In this document: positions 25,953 to 34,956 of the stretch, one piece after another
How the letters are laid out: each line of letters opens with the position of its first letter
Position numbering within the stretch: position 1 is the first letter of the stretch
Assembly (NCBI RefSeq): GCF_017526105.1
Contig: NZ_CP071839.1
Span: 1,550,001 to 1,614,000 of the forward strand
DNA from: Streptomyces cyanogenus
GTDB taxonomy: Bacteria; Actinomycetota; Actinomycetes; Streptomycetales; Streptomycetaceae
Reading direction: 5' to 3'
Length of the DNA stretch: 64,000 nucleotides
Notes under the pieces: model-generated
The model's input: the letters and a program-made list of their open reading frames with translations, nothing else
Database searches by the model: none
What the model was told of the DNA's origin: nothing
Translations under genes and position numbers: made by a program

Positions 25953-26645
25953 ATGCGCCTGCTGTCCACCGGTTCCGGCCGGGTTGCGCGCAGTCCCGTC
26001 CACCATCCGCTGTTCGCCCGTTGCTACGCCCGGATCAGCGTGGGCGCCGAGTCCCGGCTCGGGATGGCCGGGGTGCGGGAGCGGCTGCTCGCCGGGCTGT
26101 CCGGGCGGGTGATCGAGATCGGCGCGGGCAACGGGCTGAACTTCCGGCACTATCCGGGCACGGTCGCGGAGGTCGTCGCGATCGAACCGGAGCCGCTGCT
26201 CAGGCAGCTGGCGCTGGATGCCGCGCTGCGCGCCGAGGTGCCGGTCGACGTGGTGCCGGGCGCGGCGGAGGCCCTGCCGGTCAAGAGCGAGGCGTTCGAC
26301 GCGGCCGTTCTGTCACTCGTGCTGTGCAGCGTGCGGGATGTCGAGCGGGCGCTCGGCGAGGTACGACGGGTGCTCCGGCCCGGCGGCGAGGTGCGGTTCT
26401 TCGAGCACGGGCGGGGCGGCGGCCGGGTGATGACGCTGACCCAGCAGGCCCTGGACCGCACCCTGTGGCCGGTCGTGAGCGGCGGCTGTCATCTGTCCCG
26501 GGAGCCGGTCGCCGCGCTGCGCGCCGCCGGGTTCCGCCTCGGCCCGCACCGGCGGGTGCTGCTGCCGGAAAAGGGGCCGGCGCTGCCGACGTCGTACTGC
26601 TCGCTCGGCGTCGCCTGGCGGCCGGACGAGCCGGACGCCCGCTGA
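25953..26645 (+). CDS. Class I SAM-dependent methyltransferase
   Basis: A 230-aa protein. Motif I is VIEIGAGNGLNF, followed by an acidic IEPEP (motif II) and LRPGGEVRFFEHGR (motif III region), as in UbiE/Methyltransf_11 proteins. The long N-terminal lead suggests a small-molecule or lipid substrate (members near phosphatidylethanolamine methyltransferases look like this), but the substrate is unknown. AGGGAGG precedes ATG at 25953. Its stop touches the stop of the convergent toxin gene, with no bases between. Confidence 0.9.
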   Translation: MRLLSTGSGRVARSPVHHPLFARCYARISVGAESRLGMAGVRERLLAGLSGRVIEIGAGNGLNFRHYPGTVAEVVAIEPEPLLRQLALDAALRAEVPVDVVPGAAEALPVKSEAFDAAVLSLVLCSVRDVERALGEVRRVLRPGGEVRFFEHGRGGGRVMTLTQQALDRTLWPVVSGGCHLSREPVAALRAAGFRLGPHRRVLLPEKGPALPTSYCSLGVAWRPDEPDAR

Positions 26646-27020
26646 TCAGATGCTCCAGCCGCGCAGTTCCCGCGCGATGTCGTCCACGCTCGCCGCGCCG
26701 TCCTTGACCAGCCGGGCGAGGTCCCTGACCTGTTGGGGGGTGGTGGCGACCTTCTCGCCGCTGGCGACCAGGTAGGCGTAGGCGACCGCCGAGGCGAACA
26801 GCGCGTTGGAGCGCTCCAGCGCGGGGACGTGGATCAGCAGTTGGAGGAGGGCGGCGGCGCGGGCCTGCGGGGTGTCGTAGACGGGCACGCCGAATATCTC
26901 GGCCCGGTGCCGGGCGACGGCGGCGACCAGGGCGCCCCAGTCGGTGACCTGAGGGTCTCCCGGGGTCCGCTGTTCGGCGAGCATGAGGAGCCAGGCGAGG
27001 TCGATACTGAGCTCGTTCAA
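26646..27020 (-). CDS. Fic/Doc-like toxin of a toxin-antitoxin pair (degenerate motif)
   Basis: A 124-aa helical protein resembling Streptomyces Fic-type toxins. Where Fic/Doc proteins carry HxFxxxNKR it reads HVPALERSN, so the Asn, Lys and Arg of the phosphate-binding loop are not conserved. AMPylation or phosphorylation is thus doubtful; the protein may be inactive or use another chemistry. The start is a TTG at 27020, 4 bp after the antitoxin stop and without a clear ribosome site, which suggests low, coupled translation. Confidence 0.8.
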   Translation of the reverse strand: MNELSIDLAWLLMLAEQRTPGDPQVTDWGALVAAVARHRAEIFGVPVYDTPQARAAALLQLLIHVPALERSNALFASAVAYAYLVASGEKVATTPQQVRDLARLVKDGAASVDDIARELRGWSI

Positions 27021-27024
27021 GGGA

Positions 27025-27267
27025 TCAGCGGCGGCCTTCGCCGGCGTCGGTGCCGCGGGTCTCGGTGAACTCCTCGGCGAACACCGACTCGTAACTCTTC
27101 ATGAAGTCGGCGGCGGCCTCCACGAAGGTGCGGCCCGCCTCGCCGGTGTCCTGTCTGACCAGCTCTTCGATGTAGCGGTTGACGCTCATGCCGCGGGCCA
27201 GCGCGCGCTCGCGGGCCGCGCGGGCGGTCTCTTCGTCCACACGCACGTTCAGCTGGGTCTTCGCCAT
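27025..27267 (-). CDS. Ribbon-helix-helix antitoxin
   Basis: An 80-aa protein. The N-terminal TQLNVRVDEETARAARERA and MSVNRYIEELV are an Arc/CopG-type ribbon-helix-helix. The C-terminal half, rich in acidic residues (FAEEFTET), should bind the toxin. It is the first gene of the pair. ATG at 27267 follows a -10-like TAGCGT within two GCTAGC repeats that probably form its own operator. Confidence 0.88.
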   Translation of the reverse strand: MAKTQLNVRVDEETARAARERALARGMSVNRYIEELVRQDTGEAGRTFVEAAADFMKSYESVFAEEFTETRGTDAGEGRR

Positions 27268-27276
27268 GCCTCGACG

Positions 27277-27300
27277 CTAGCGCCGGGGTGCTAGCGCCGG
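27277..27300 (-). promoter_or_regulatory. Tandem GCTAGC operator/promoter of the toxin-antitoxin pair
   Basis: GCTAGCGCCGG occurs at 27277-27287 and 27290-27300, a 13-bp period, with palindromic GCTAGC cores. It lies 10 bp before the antitoxin ATG. A TAGCGT -10 box overlaps the proximal copy, so repressor binding would block the promoter. CTAG is rare in this DNA, which makes a chance pair less likely. Confidence 0.6.
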
Positions 27301-27349
27301 CAAGGGCGCACGGAGGCGCTGCGCCGGGCCCGCGCGTCCCTTACGCTCG

Positions 27350-27445
27350 CCCGGGGCGGGCGGAAGCCGTACGCCCGCTCGGTACGGGCGGTGCGCCCCT
27401 GCACCCGCTCGGGACGGGCGGAGCCGTACGCTCGCCCGCGGAGGC
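27350..27445. repeat. Degenerate repeats before the ABC exporter gene
   Basis: Two ACCCGCTCGG(G/T)ACGGGCGG-like units and two GCCGTACGC(C/T)C units alternate. Each ACCCGCTC..GACGGGCGG copy can fold on itself. No gene is present between 27268 and 27469, a 202-bp divergent spacer. Confidence 0.55.
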
Positions 27446-27469
27446 GGTTTTGGCGACCGGGAGGCGGTC

Positions 27470-28312
27470 TTGTCGACACCTGCTGCTCAGCACGCACCCG
27501 GCCGCACGCCGGACGGCCGGATCGCGGCCCGTGCCCGCGCTCTGACCAAGGCGTACGGCTCGGGCGAGACGGCCGTGCTCGCCCTGGACGCGGTGGACGT
27601 GGACATCGCGCGGGGCCGCTTCACCGCCGTGATGGGCCCCTCGGGGTCGGGGAAGTCCACGCTCATGCACTGCCTCGCGGGCCTCGACACCGTCTCGTCC
27701 GGCCGGGTCTGGCTCGGCGACACCGAGATCACGGGGCTGCGGGAGCGGGAGCTGACCCGGCTGCGGCGGGACCGGGTCGGGTTCATGTTCCAGTCGTTCA
27801 ACCTGATCCCGACGCTGACCGCGGCCGAGAACATCACCCTGCCGATGGACATCGCCGGCCGGAAGCCCGACGCGCGGTGGCTGGACCTGATCGTCGACAC
27901 GCTCGGGCTCCGGGACCGCCTCGCGCACCGCCCGGCCCAGCTCTCCGGCGGCCAGCAGCAGCGCGTCGCCTGCGCGCGGGCGCTGGCCTCCCGGCCCGAG
28001 CTGATCTTCGCCGACGAGCCGACCGGCAACCTGGACTCGCGGGCCGGCCTGGAGGTGCTGGGCTTTCTGCGCGGTGCCGTGGACGACCTCGGGCAGACCG
28101 TCGTCATGGTGACGCACGATCCGGGTGCCGCCGCCCGCTCCGACCTCGTGCTCTTCCTCGCCGACGGGCGGATCGTGGACGAGATGGCCCGGCCGACGGC
28201 CGAGGCCGTGCTGGAGCGCATGCGTGTCGTTCCCGGCGGGGACCCCCGGCCGCCGCGGTTCGACGCGGTCCGGGGCCGGCCCCGCGACGGCCGCACCGAC
28301 GAGGAGGGCTGA
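27470..28312 (+). CDS. ABC transporter ATP-binding protein (MacB/LolD type)
   Basis: A 280-aa ATPase. Walker A GPSGSGKST near residues 57-65, Q-loop FQSFNLIP, signature LSGGQQQRV, Walker B LIFADEP, and switch His THDP are all intact. It powers the FtsX permease encoded next. TTG at 27470 is chosen for the GGGAGG 5 nt upstream; a start further in would cut the N-terminal beta strand. An extra C-terminal tail of about 40 residues is Arg/Pro-rich. Confidence 0.95.
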   Translation: MSTPAAQHAPGRTPDGRIAARARALTKAYGSGETAVLALDAVDVDIARGRFTAVMGPSGSGKSTLMHCLAGLDTVSSGRVWLGDTEITGLRERELTRLRRDRVGFMFQSFNLIPTLTAAENITLPMDIAGRKPDARWLDLIVDTLGLRDRLAHRPAQLSGGQQQRVACARALASRPELIFADEPTGNLDSRAGLEVLGFLRGAVDDLGQTVVMVTHDPGAAARSDLVLFLADGRIVDEMARPTAEAVLERMRVVPGGDPRPPRFDAVRGRPRDGRTDEEG

Positions 28313-28316
28313 CCCG

Positions 28317-30893
28317 GTGCTCAAGGCGACCCTGCGGAGCTTTCTCGCGCACAAGGGGCGGCTGGCGCTGTCCGCGCTGGCCGTGATCCTGTCGGTGGCG
28401 TTCGTCGCGGGCAGCCTGATTTTCTCCGACACCGTCGGCCGCACCTTCGACCGCCTGTTCGCCTCCACCGCCGCCGATGTGACGGTCCAGCCCCGGCAGG
28501 ACCTGGGGTCGGCGCGGACGAGCGGTGCGGTGCAGACCGTGCCGGCCGCCCTGCGGGACCGGGTGGCCGGGGTCGACGGGGTGGCGGCGGCGCGCGCGGA
28601 GGTGACCGTGCAGAACGTGGTGGTGGTCGACCGCCGCAACCGGTCCGTCGGCCCGACCACCGGCGCCCCCACCGTCGCCGCGGCCTGGTACGCCACCGGT
28701 CGCAGCCCGGTGCGGCTGACCTCCGGTCACGCGCCGAGCGGGCCCGGCGAGGCACTGCTGGACGCGGACACGGCCGGCCGGAGGCACGTACGGATCGGGG
28801 ACCCGCTGACCGTGCAGGCGCAGCCGGGTACCTTCCGGGTCCGGGTCGTGGGCATCGTCACCTTCACCACGACCAATCCGGGCGCGGCCCGGCTCTACCT
28901 CGACCCGGCGGTGGCCGGCCGGGAACTGCTCGGCTCGTCCGCGCGGGCGACGGGCATCGCGGTGGACGCGGCACCGGGCGTGTCCGACGCGGAACTGGAG
29001 CGCCGGGTCGGCGCGGTGGTCGGCACCGGGACGTACGACCTGAAGACCGCCGGGGAACAGGCCGAGTCGGCTGCGGCCGCGCTCGGCACCTTCCTCGACG
29101 TGGTCAAGTACGTGATGCTGGGCTTCGCCGGTGTCGCCCTGCTGGTCGGCGTGTTCCTGATCGTCAACACCTTCTCCATGCTGATCGCCCAGCGGACCCG
29201 GGAACTGGGCCTGCTGCGGGCGCTGGGCGCGGACCGGCGCCAGGTGCGGCGCTCGGTGCTCACCGAGGCGCTGCTGCTGGGGCTGGTCGGCTCGACGCTC
29301 GGGCTGGCCGCCGGGATCGGGCTGGCGTTCGGGCTGATCCGGCTGATGAGCGCGTTCGGGATGAACCTGAGGGCCACGGAGATGGTGATCGGCTGGGGGA
29401 CGCCGGTCGCGGCCTACGTCGTCGGGTTCGGCGTGACCTTCGTGGCCGCCTATCTGCCCGCTCGGCGCGCGGCGGCCGTCTCGCCGATGGCGGCACTCGC
29501 CAGTGACGGGGTCGCCGAAGGGGCCGGCGCGGGCAGGCCGTTGGCGGCGCGCGGGATCGCCGGTGCGGTGGTCGGGGCGGCCGGCGCGGCGGCGCTGGCC
29601 GGGTGCGCGGCGGCGACGCGGGCCGCGCCGGCCGCCGCGCTGCTGGGCGTCGGTGTCGTGCTGACGCTGATCGGGACCGTGGTGGCCGGCCCGCTGCTGG
29701 TGCGGCCGGTGATCCGGGTGCTGGGCGCTGCCTTCCCCGCGCTGTTCGGCCCGGTGGGCCGGATGAGCCGGCGCAACGCGTTGCGCAATCCGCGCCGGAC
29801 CGGTGCCACGGCCTCCGCTTTGATGGTGGGCCTGGCCCTGGTCTGCGGGATGTCGGTGGCGAGCGCCTCGATGTCCGCGTCGTTCGACCGCCAGATCGAC
29901 CGCACGCTGGGCGCCGACTTCGTCGTCCAGAACGCCAACTTCATGCCGTTCACGCGGCAGATCGCGGACCGGGCGGCCGCGACACCCGGGGTCGGGCTGG
30001 TCGTACGGCAGCGGCTCACCCCGATCGCCGTACGCCTGCCGGACGGCCGTCGGGTGACGACGTCCGCCGCCGGCTACGGCCCGCGGCTCGACGACGTCGC
30101 CCACATCGCGTACGCGCGGGGCGGCTCGGCGGCGGCCCTGGCCGACGGGCACCTCGCCCTGGACGCCGGCTACGCGGAGGACCACGGTGTGCGGGTCGGC
30201 AGTGTGCTGCCGGTCGAGTTCCCGGGCGGACGCCGGGCGGAGCTGACCGTCGCCGCGCTGACCGACCAGGAGGCGGCCGACGGCTTCGGCAACCAGGGCG
30301 GCCTCTTCTTCGGGCTGGCGACGCTGGAGAGGTACGTGCCGAACGGGCAGGACGCCGCGCTCTACGTCGACGCGGCCCCCGGCACCGACCCGGCGCACCT
30401 GCGGCCCCGGCTGGAGCGGGCGCTGCGTTCCTTCCCGCAGGTCCAGGTGCGCGACCAGGCCGACTACAAGGATCTGGTGCACGACCAGATCGCCGTGCTG
30501 CTGTACCTGGTGTACGCGCTGCTCGGGCTGGCGATCGTCATCGCCGTGCTCGGCGTGGTCAACACGCTCGCCCTGTCGGTGGTGGAGCGCACCCGGGAGA
30601 TCGGGCTGCTGCGGGCGATCGGGCTGGGGCGGCGGCAGTTGCGCCGGATGATCCGGCTGGAGTCGGTGGTGATCGCGGTGTTCGGGGCGGTCCTCGGGCT
30701 GGGCCTGGGTCTCGTGTGGGGGGTGTGCATGCAGCGGGTGCTGGCCCTGCGCGGGCTGACGGTGCTCGCGATCCCGTGGGGCACGATCGTCGCGGTGGTG
30801 ATCGGCTCGGCGGTGGTGGGCGTGGTGGCGGCGCTGCTGCCCGCGCTGCGGGCGTCGCGGATGAACGTGCTGGCGGCGATCGCCCACGAGTGA
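28317..30893 (+). CDS. FtsX-like ABC transporter permease
   Basis: An 858-aa protein. One N-terminal membrane helix at residues 16-36, a large exterior MacB-type domain, FtsX transmembrane block at about 260-400, then a second exterior domain and a second FtsX block near 720-850 (YLVYALLGLAIVIAVLGVVN). The duplicated halves fit the MacB/LolCE export superfamily. It may extract lipids, lipoproteins or peptides from the membrane; the cargo is unknown. GTG at 28317 follows GAGGAGG, and a start 4 bp after the ATPase stop implies one operon. Confidence 0.94.
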   Translation: MLKATLRSFLAHKGRLALSALAVILSVAFVAGSLIFSDTVGRTFDRLFASTAADVTVQPRQDLGSARTSGAVQTVPAALRDRVAGVDGVAAARAEVTVQNVVVVDRRNRSVGPTTGAPTVAAAWYATGRSPVRLTSGHAPSGPGEALLDADTAGRRHVRIGDPLTVQAQPGTFRVRVVGIVTFTTTNPGAARLYLDPAVAGRELLGSSARATGIAVDAAPGVSDAELERRVGAVVGTGTYDLKTAGEQAESAAAALGTFLDVVKYVMLGFAGVALLVGVFLIVNTFSMLIAQRTRELGLLRALGADRRQVRRSVLTEALLLGLVGSTLGLAAGIGLAFGLIRLMSAFGMNLRATEMVIGWGTPVAAYVVGFGVTFVAAYLPARRAAAVSPMAALASDGVAEGAGAGRPLAARGIAGAVVGAAGAAALAGCAAATRAAPAAALLGVGVVLTLIGTVVAGPLLVRPVIRVLGAAFPALFGPVGRMSRRNALRNPRRTGATASALMVGLALVCGMSVASASMSASFDRQIDRTLGADFVVQNANFMPFTRQIADRAAATPGVGLVVRQRLTPIAVRLPDGRRVTTSAAGYGPRLDDVAHIAYARGGSAAALADGHLALDAGYAEDHGVRVGSVLPVEFPGGRRAELTVAALTDQEAADGFGNQGGLFFGLATLERYVPNGQDAALYVDAAPGTDPAHLRPRLERALRSFPQVQVRDQADYKDLVHDQIAVLLYLVYALLGLAIVIAVLGVVNTLALSVVERTREIGLLRAIGLGRRQLRRMIRLESVVIAVFGAVLGLGLGLVWGVCMQRVLALRGLTVLAIPWGTIVAVVIGSAVVGVVAALLPALRASRMNVLAAIAHE

Positions 30894-30970
30894 GCATGCC
30901 CCGGTGATCGTGCCGGAGCGGACGTGATGGAATCGAGCCCGGTCAAGTCGTGTGCCAACGGGGAGATGTG

Positions 30971-31858
30971 ATGGTGCGTCCGTTCCGCTTCGGAGTCAAC
31001 CTGCTCACGCCGGCGCCCGCCGCCGAGTGGCGCGCCACGTGTCGTCGCGCCGAGGAACTGGGCTACGACGTGATCCTCGTCCCGGATCATCTCGGCATGC
31101 CCGCGCCGTTCCCGGCGCTGGTCGCGGCGGCACAGGCGACGCAGCGGCCGCGGCTCGGCACGTTCGTGCTCAACTCCGGTTTCTGGAACCCTGCGCTGCT
31201 GGCCCGCGAGGTGGCGACCACCGACGCGCTGACCGGCGGCCGGCTCGAACTGGGCCTGGGCACCGGGTACGTGCGGGCGGAGCACGAGGCGGCCGGGCTG
31301 CCGTACGGTTCGCCGCGCGAGCGGGTGGACCACCTGGAGCGCACGGTGACGGAACTGGAGCGGCTGTTCGGCTCCGGGGACCACGCTCCCCGGCCCGCCC
31401 AGGCCCGGGTGCCGGTGCTGATCGGCGCCAACGGCGACCGGATGCTGCGCCTGACCGCCGAGCACGCGGACATCGCGGCCTTCACCGGGGCCCGGCCGGG
31501 GAAGTCCGCGGGCACCCTGGACCCGCTGGACGCCGAGGAGCTGGACGAGCGGGTGGCCCGGTACCGCGCGCTGGCGGCGGACCGCGCCGAGCCCGCCGAG
31601 CTGAACCTGCTGATCCAGCTGGTGGCCGTCACCGACGATCCCGAGCCGGCCCTGGAGCCGCTGCTGGCGGGGCGGCCGGGGATGACCGTGGAGCAGGCTC
31701 TGGCCCTGCCCATCGTGCTGGCCGGCCCGCTGGACGACGTGGTGGCGAAGGTGCGGGCGCAGCGCGAGCGGTTCGGGTTCTCGTACCTGACCGTGCTGGA
31801 GCCGTTCATGGAGGCGTTCGCGCCGGTGATGGAACGGCTGCGGGACGAGTCCGCATGA
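30971..31858 (+). CDS. LLM-class F420-dependent oxidoreductase
   Basis: A 295-aa TIM-barrel protein of the bacterial luciferase-like family. FRFGVNLL at the N-terminus, ILVPDHLG, and LGLGTGYVRAEHEAAGL are hallmarks of the actinobacterial F420 subgroup (TIGR03621-like). It probably uses reduced coenzyme F420 for hydride transfer; substrate unknown. ATG at 30971 follows GGGGAGA. It stands alone after the ABC operon and shares a strand with the next GNAT gene. Confidence 0.9.
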   Translation: MVRPFRFGVNLLTPAPAAEWRATCRRAEELGYDVILVPDHLGMPAPFPALVAAAQATQRPRLGTFVLNSGFWNPALLAREVATTDALTGGRLELGLGTGYVRAEHEAAGLPYGSPRERVDHLERTVTELERLFGSGDHAPRPAQARVPVLIGANGDRMLRLTAEHADIAAFTGARPGKSAGTLDPLDAEELDERVARYRALAADRAEPAELNLLIQLVAVTDDPEPALEPLLAGRPGMTVEQALALPIVLAGPLDDVVAKVRAQRERFGFSYLTVLEPFMEAFAPVMERLRDESA

Positions 31859-31904
31859 TGGAGATGCCGGGCGGCGCCCGGGAGCCGGCGATCATGATGG
31901 CGCC

Positions 31905-32330
31905 ATGACCGATCTGCGTGTACGCGCCGCCGGGCCCGAGGATCTCGACGCCGTCCTCGCCTTCTGGAAGACGGCTGCCGAGGGGACGAGCATCAGCGAC
32001 GACCGCGCCGGTGTGGAGCGGCTGGTCGACCGGGACCCGGAGGCGCTCGTGCTGGCCGAGCTGGACGGTGAGCTGGTGGGCACGGTGATCGCCGGCTTCG
32101 ACGGCTGGCGGTGCCATCTGTACCGGCTCGCGGTGCACCCGGAGCGGCGGCGGCAGGGCATCGGCTCGGCGCTGCTGGCCGCCGCCGAGGAGCGCTTCGC
32201 GGGACTCGGCGGGCGGCGCGCGGACGCGATGGTGCTGGTCCGCAACGAGAGGGCGCAGCACGCGTGGAGCGCCGCCGGGTACGGGCCGGAGGAGCACTGG
32301 CGGCGCTGGGTGAAGCCGCTCACGGACTGA
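31905..32330 (+). CDS. GNAT-family N-acetyltransferase
   Basis: A 141-aa protein, a single GNAT domain. Motif A is LYRLAVHPERRRQGIGSALL, the acetyl-CoA pyrophosphate loop (RRxGxG/A). The C-terminal NERAQHAWSAAGY is motif B. It transfers acetyl from acetyl-CoA to an amine; the acceptor is unknown. The start at 31905 has no strong ribosome site, so it may be leaderless. Confidence 0.92.
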   Translation: MTDLRVRAAGPEDLDAVLAFWKTAAEGTSISDDRAGVERLVDRDPEALVLAELDGELVGTVIAGFDGWRCHLYRLAVHPERRRQGIGSALLAAAEERFAGLGGRRADAMVLVRNERAQHAWSAAGYGPEEHWRRWVKPLTD

Positions 32331-32339
32331 CACCGGGGG

Positions 32340-32371
32340 CCGGGACCGGGCACCGGAAGGCTTTTTTGCCC
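32340..32371 (+). terminator. Possible terminator with T6 run
   Basis: A GGCCGGGACCGGGCACCGGAAGGC region precedes TTTTTT at about 32371-32377. A T6 run is very rare in this DNA, but the stem that precedes it is imperfect. Confidence 0.3.
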
Positions 32372-32502
32372 ATCCTTTACTCTTGAGGGAGCACTCGGCC
32401 CTCTATGAAAGGTTGTGAGCGTCCGCCCATGGGCGAGCCTCCCAGTCCGCGACACCGCGCGTTCCGTCCCACCCTGTCCGATCATGGGACGGGGGTGAAC
32501 CG

Positions 32503-33864
32503 ATGACCGAAGTGCTCCTCCTTCTGGTGGCGATCCTGCTGTCGCTCGCCTGCGGCGCCTTCGTGGCGGCCGAGTTCTCCCTGACCACGGTCGAACGCGG
32601 CGAACTGGAGCGGGCCGCCGCGCGTGGCGAGCGTGGTGCCGCGGGCGCCCTGAAAGCCGTACGGAACCTCACCTTCCAGCTCTCCGGCGCCCAGCTCGGC
32701 ATCACCGTCACCAACCTGGTGGTCGGCATGCTCGCCGAGCCGTCGATCGCCAAGCTGCTCGCCGGGCCGTTCACGGCGATGGGCCTGTCCCCGACCACGG
32801 CGAGTTCGGTCGCGCTGGTGCTGGGCACGGCCCTGTCGACGGTGTTCCTGATGGTCGTCGGCGAGCTGGTGCCGAAGAACTGGGCGATCTCCTCGCCGCT
32901 GGCGATGGCCAAGCGGGTGGGCAGCGCCCAGCGCTGGTTCAGCGCGGTCTTCCGGCCCTTCATCACCCACCTGAACAACACCGCGAACCGTTTCGTCCGC
33001 CGGCTCGGCGTCGAGCCCGCCGAGGAGCTGGCCTCCGCGCGCGGGCCGCAGGAGCTGGCCGCGCTCGCCCGGCACTCCGCCAAGGAGGGTGCCCTGGAGC
33101 CGGACACCGCCGAACTGTTCGTGCGGACGCTGAACCTGGCCGACCTCACGGCCGAGAACGTGATGACCCCGCGCGTCCAGGTCATCGCCCTCGACACCCA
33201 GGCGACCTGCGAGGACGTGGCCAACGCGACCCGGGCGACCGGACTGAGCCGGTTCCCGGTCTACCGGGGCAGCCTGGACTCCGTCGTCGGCACCGCCCAC
33301 ATCAAGGACGTGCTGGCCGTCTCCGCGGACCAGCGGCGCCACCGCACGGTCGCACAGATCATGCGCGAGCCGCTGCTGGTGCCCCAGTCCCTGACCGTCG
33401 ACCGGCTGCTGGACCGGCTCGGCGGCCGGCGCACCATGGCCGTCGTCATCGACGAGTACGGCGGTACGGCCGGTGTGGCCACCCTGGAGGACATCGTGGA
33501 GGAGGTCGTCGGCGAGGTGCGGGACGAGCACGACCCGCACGAGACGCCCGACCTCGCCCCGGCCGGCGCGGACGAGCGGGGCCGGGCCCTGTACGCGGCG
33601 GACGGCGCCGCCCGCACCGACCAGCTCGCGCGCGTGGGACTGCGCGTGCCCGAGGGGCCCTACGAGACACTGGCCGGCCTGGTCGCCACCGAGCTGGGCC
33701 GGATACCCGCCGTCGGGGACAGCGTCGAGGTGGCCGGCTGGCGGCTGGACGTGGTCGACGCCTCGGGCCGCCGGGCCGCGCGGGTGCTGCTGCACGCGCC
33801 GCTGGACGACGAGCGTGCCCACGGCACCTACGGAACCCGTGGGACGCGGGAGGGGACGCGATGA
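32503..33864 (+). CDS. DUF21/CBS/CorC-HlyC membrane protein (CNNM-like)
   Basis: A 453-aa protein. The DUF21 membrane domain (about residues 1-180) has three to four helices including LLVAILLSLACGAFVAAEFS. Two CBS domains follow (about 220-340, with RFPVYRGSLDSVVG and VIDEYGGTAGVATLED). The C-terminal CorC_HlyC domain ends the protein. Relatives transport or sense Mg2+ and other divalent ions. ATG at 32503 has GGGGGTG upstream. It overlaps the next gene by ATGA and forms an operon. Confidence 0.93.
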   Translation: MTEVLLLLVAILLSLACGAFVAAEFSLTTVERGELERAAARGERGAAGALKAVRNLTFQLSGAQLGITVTNLVVGMLAEPSIAKLLAGPFTAMGLSPTTASSVALVLGTALSTVFLMVVGELVPKNWAISSPLAMAKRVGSAQRWFSAVFRPFITHLNNTANRFVRRLGVEPAEELASARGPQELAALARHSAKEGALEPDTAELFVRTLNLADLTAENVMTPRVQVIALDTQATCEDVANATRATGLSRFPVYRGSLDSVVGTAHIKDVLAVSADQRRHRTVAQIMREPLLVPQSLTVDRLLDRLGGRRTMAVVIDEYGGTAGVATLEDIVEEVVGEVRDEHDPHETPDLAPAGADERGRALYAADGAARTDQLARVGLRVPEGPYETLAGLVATELGRIPAVGDSVEVAGWRLDVVDASGRRAARVLLHAPLDDERAHGTYGTRGTREGTR

Positions 33865-34880
33865 CCGCCGTACAGCTGCTGATCGGTCTGGCGACCCTCG
33901 TCGTCAACGCCTTCTTCGTGGGCGCCGAGTTCGCGCTGATCTCCGTGCGCCGCTCGCAGGTCGAGCCGCTGGCCCAGGAGGGCGACCGGCGCGCGCGGAG
34001 CGTGCTGTGGGGCCTGGAGCACGTGTCCGCGCTGCTGGCCGCCGCCCAGCTCGGCATCACGCTGTGCACGCTGGTACTGGGTGTGGTCGCCGAGCCGGCG
34101 ATCGCCCATCTGCTGGAGCCGGTGTTCCACGCGCTGGGCGTGCCGGTGAGCGCCGGGCACGCCGTGTCGTTCGTGATCGCGCTGACCCTCGCCACCTATC
34201 TGCACATGCTGCTCGGCGAGATGGTCCCGAAGAACATCGCGCTCGCCGAGCCGGTGCGCAGCGCGCTGCTGCTCGGCCCGCCGCTGGTCGCGCTGTCCCG
34301 GGCGCTGCGGCCGGTGATCTTCACGGTCAACGCCTTCGCGAACGGGCTGCTGAAACTGCTGCGGGTGGAGGCGAAGGGCGAGGTCGCGGCGACCTTCACG
34401 GACACCGAACTGGCCGAGATCGTCAAGGACGCCAGCGAGGCGGGCCTGATCGACGACCGGGCGCAGGAGCGGCTGCACGACGCCCTGGAGCTGGGCAGCC
34501 GGCCGGTGCGCGACGTCGTCGTACCGCTGCAACGCGTCGTCTACGCGCGCGTGGGCGTCACCCCGGAGCAGCTGGAGCGGCTGTCGGCCGAGTCGGGTTT
34601 CTCCCGGTTCCCGGTGGTCGACACCGGCCGCCGGATCGTCGGCTACCTGCACGTCAAGGACGCGCTGGACGCCTCGCCGCGGGACGTGGCGTTCCGGCTG
34701 CGCGACATGCGCCCCATCGCCCGGGTCCGCGAGGGCACCCCGCTGGACGACGTCCTCACCGCGATGCGCGGCAGCCGCACCCACCTCGCCGCCGTCCTCG
34801 GCGACGACGGCCGGCTGGCGGGCCTGGTCACGATGGAGGACGTCCTGCGCCAGCTGTTCGGCCAGCCGGCCCAGAGCTGA
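33861..34880 (+). CDS. DUF21/CBS membrane protein, second paralogue
   Basis: A 339-aa protein, paralogous to the product of the preceding gene. DUF21 membrane part to about residue 165 (FVGAEFALISVRRSQVE), two CBS units (FSRFPVVDTGRRIVGYLH; LAAVLGDDGRLAGLVTMED), but no C-terminal CorC_HlyC domain. The pair may form a heteromer, as in tandem actinobacterial HCC genes. ATG at 33861 overlaps the previous stop as ATGA. Confidence 0.93.
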   Translation: MTAVQLLIGLATLVVNAFFVGAEFALISVRRSQVEPLAQEGDRRARSVLWGLEHVSALLAAAQLGITLCTLVLGVVAEPAIAHLLEPVFHALGVPVSAGHAVSFVIALTLATYLHMLLGEMVPKNIALAEPVRSALLLGPPLVALSRALRPVIFTVNAFANGLLKLLRVEAKGEVAATFTDTELAEIVKDASEAGLIDDRAQERLHDALELGSRPVRDVVVPLQRVVYARVGVTPEQLERLSAESGFSRFPVVDTGRRIVGYLHVKDALDASPRDVAFRLRDMRPIARVREGTPLDDVLTAMRGSRTHLAAVLGDDGRLAGLVTMEDVLRQLFGQPAQS

Positions 34881-34956
34881 GGGCCGGGAGCGGCTGCCCG
34901 GTACCCAGGGCTGACCGACCGGCTGGTATTGGCCTCGGGATACCATCGCTGTCGCC

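Noticed and set aside
28104..30887. 927-codon minus-strand frame
   Set aside because: Antisense to the FtsX permease. The predicted protein is His/Gln/Arg/Pro-rich without fold features.
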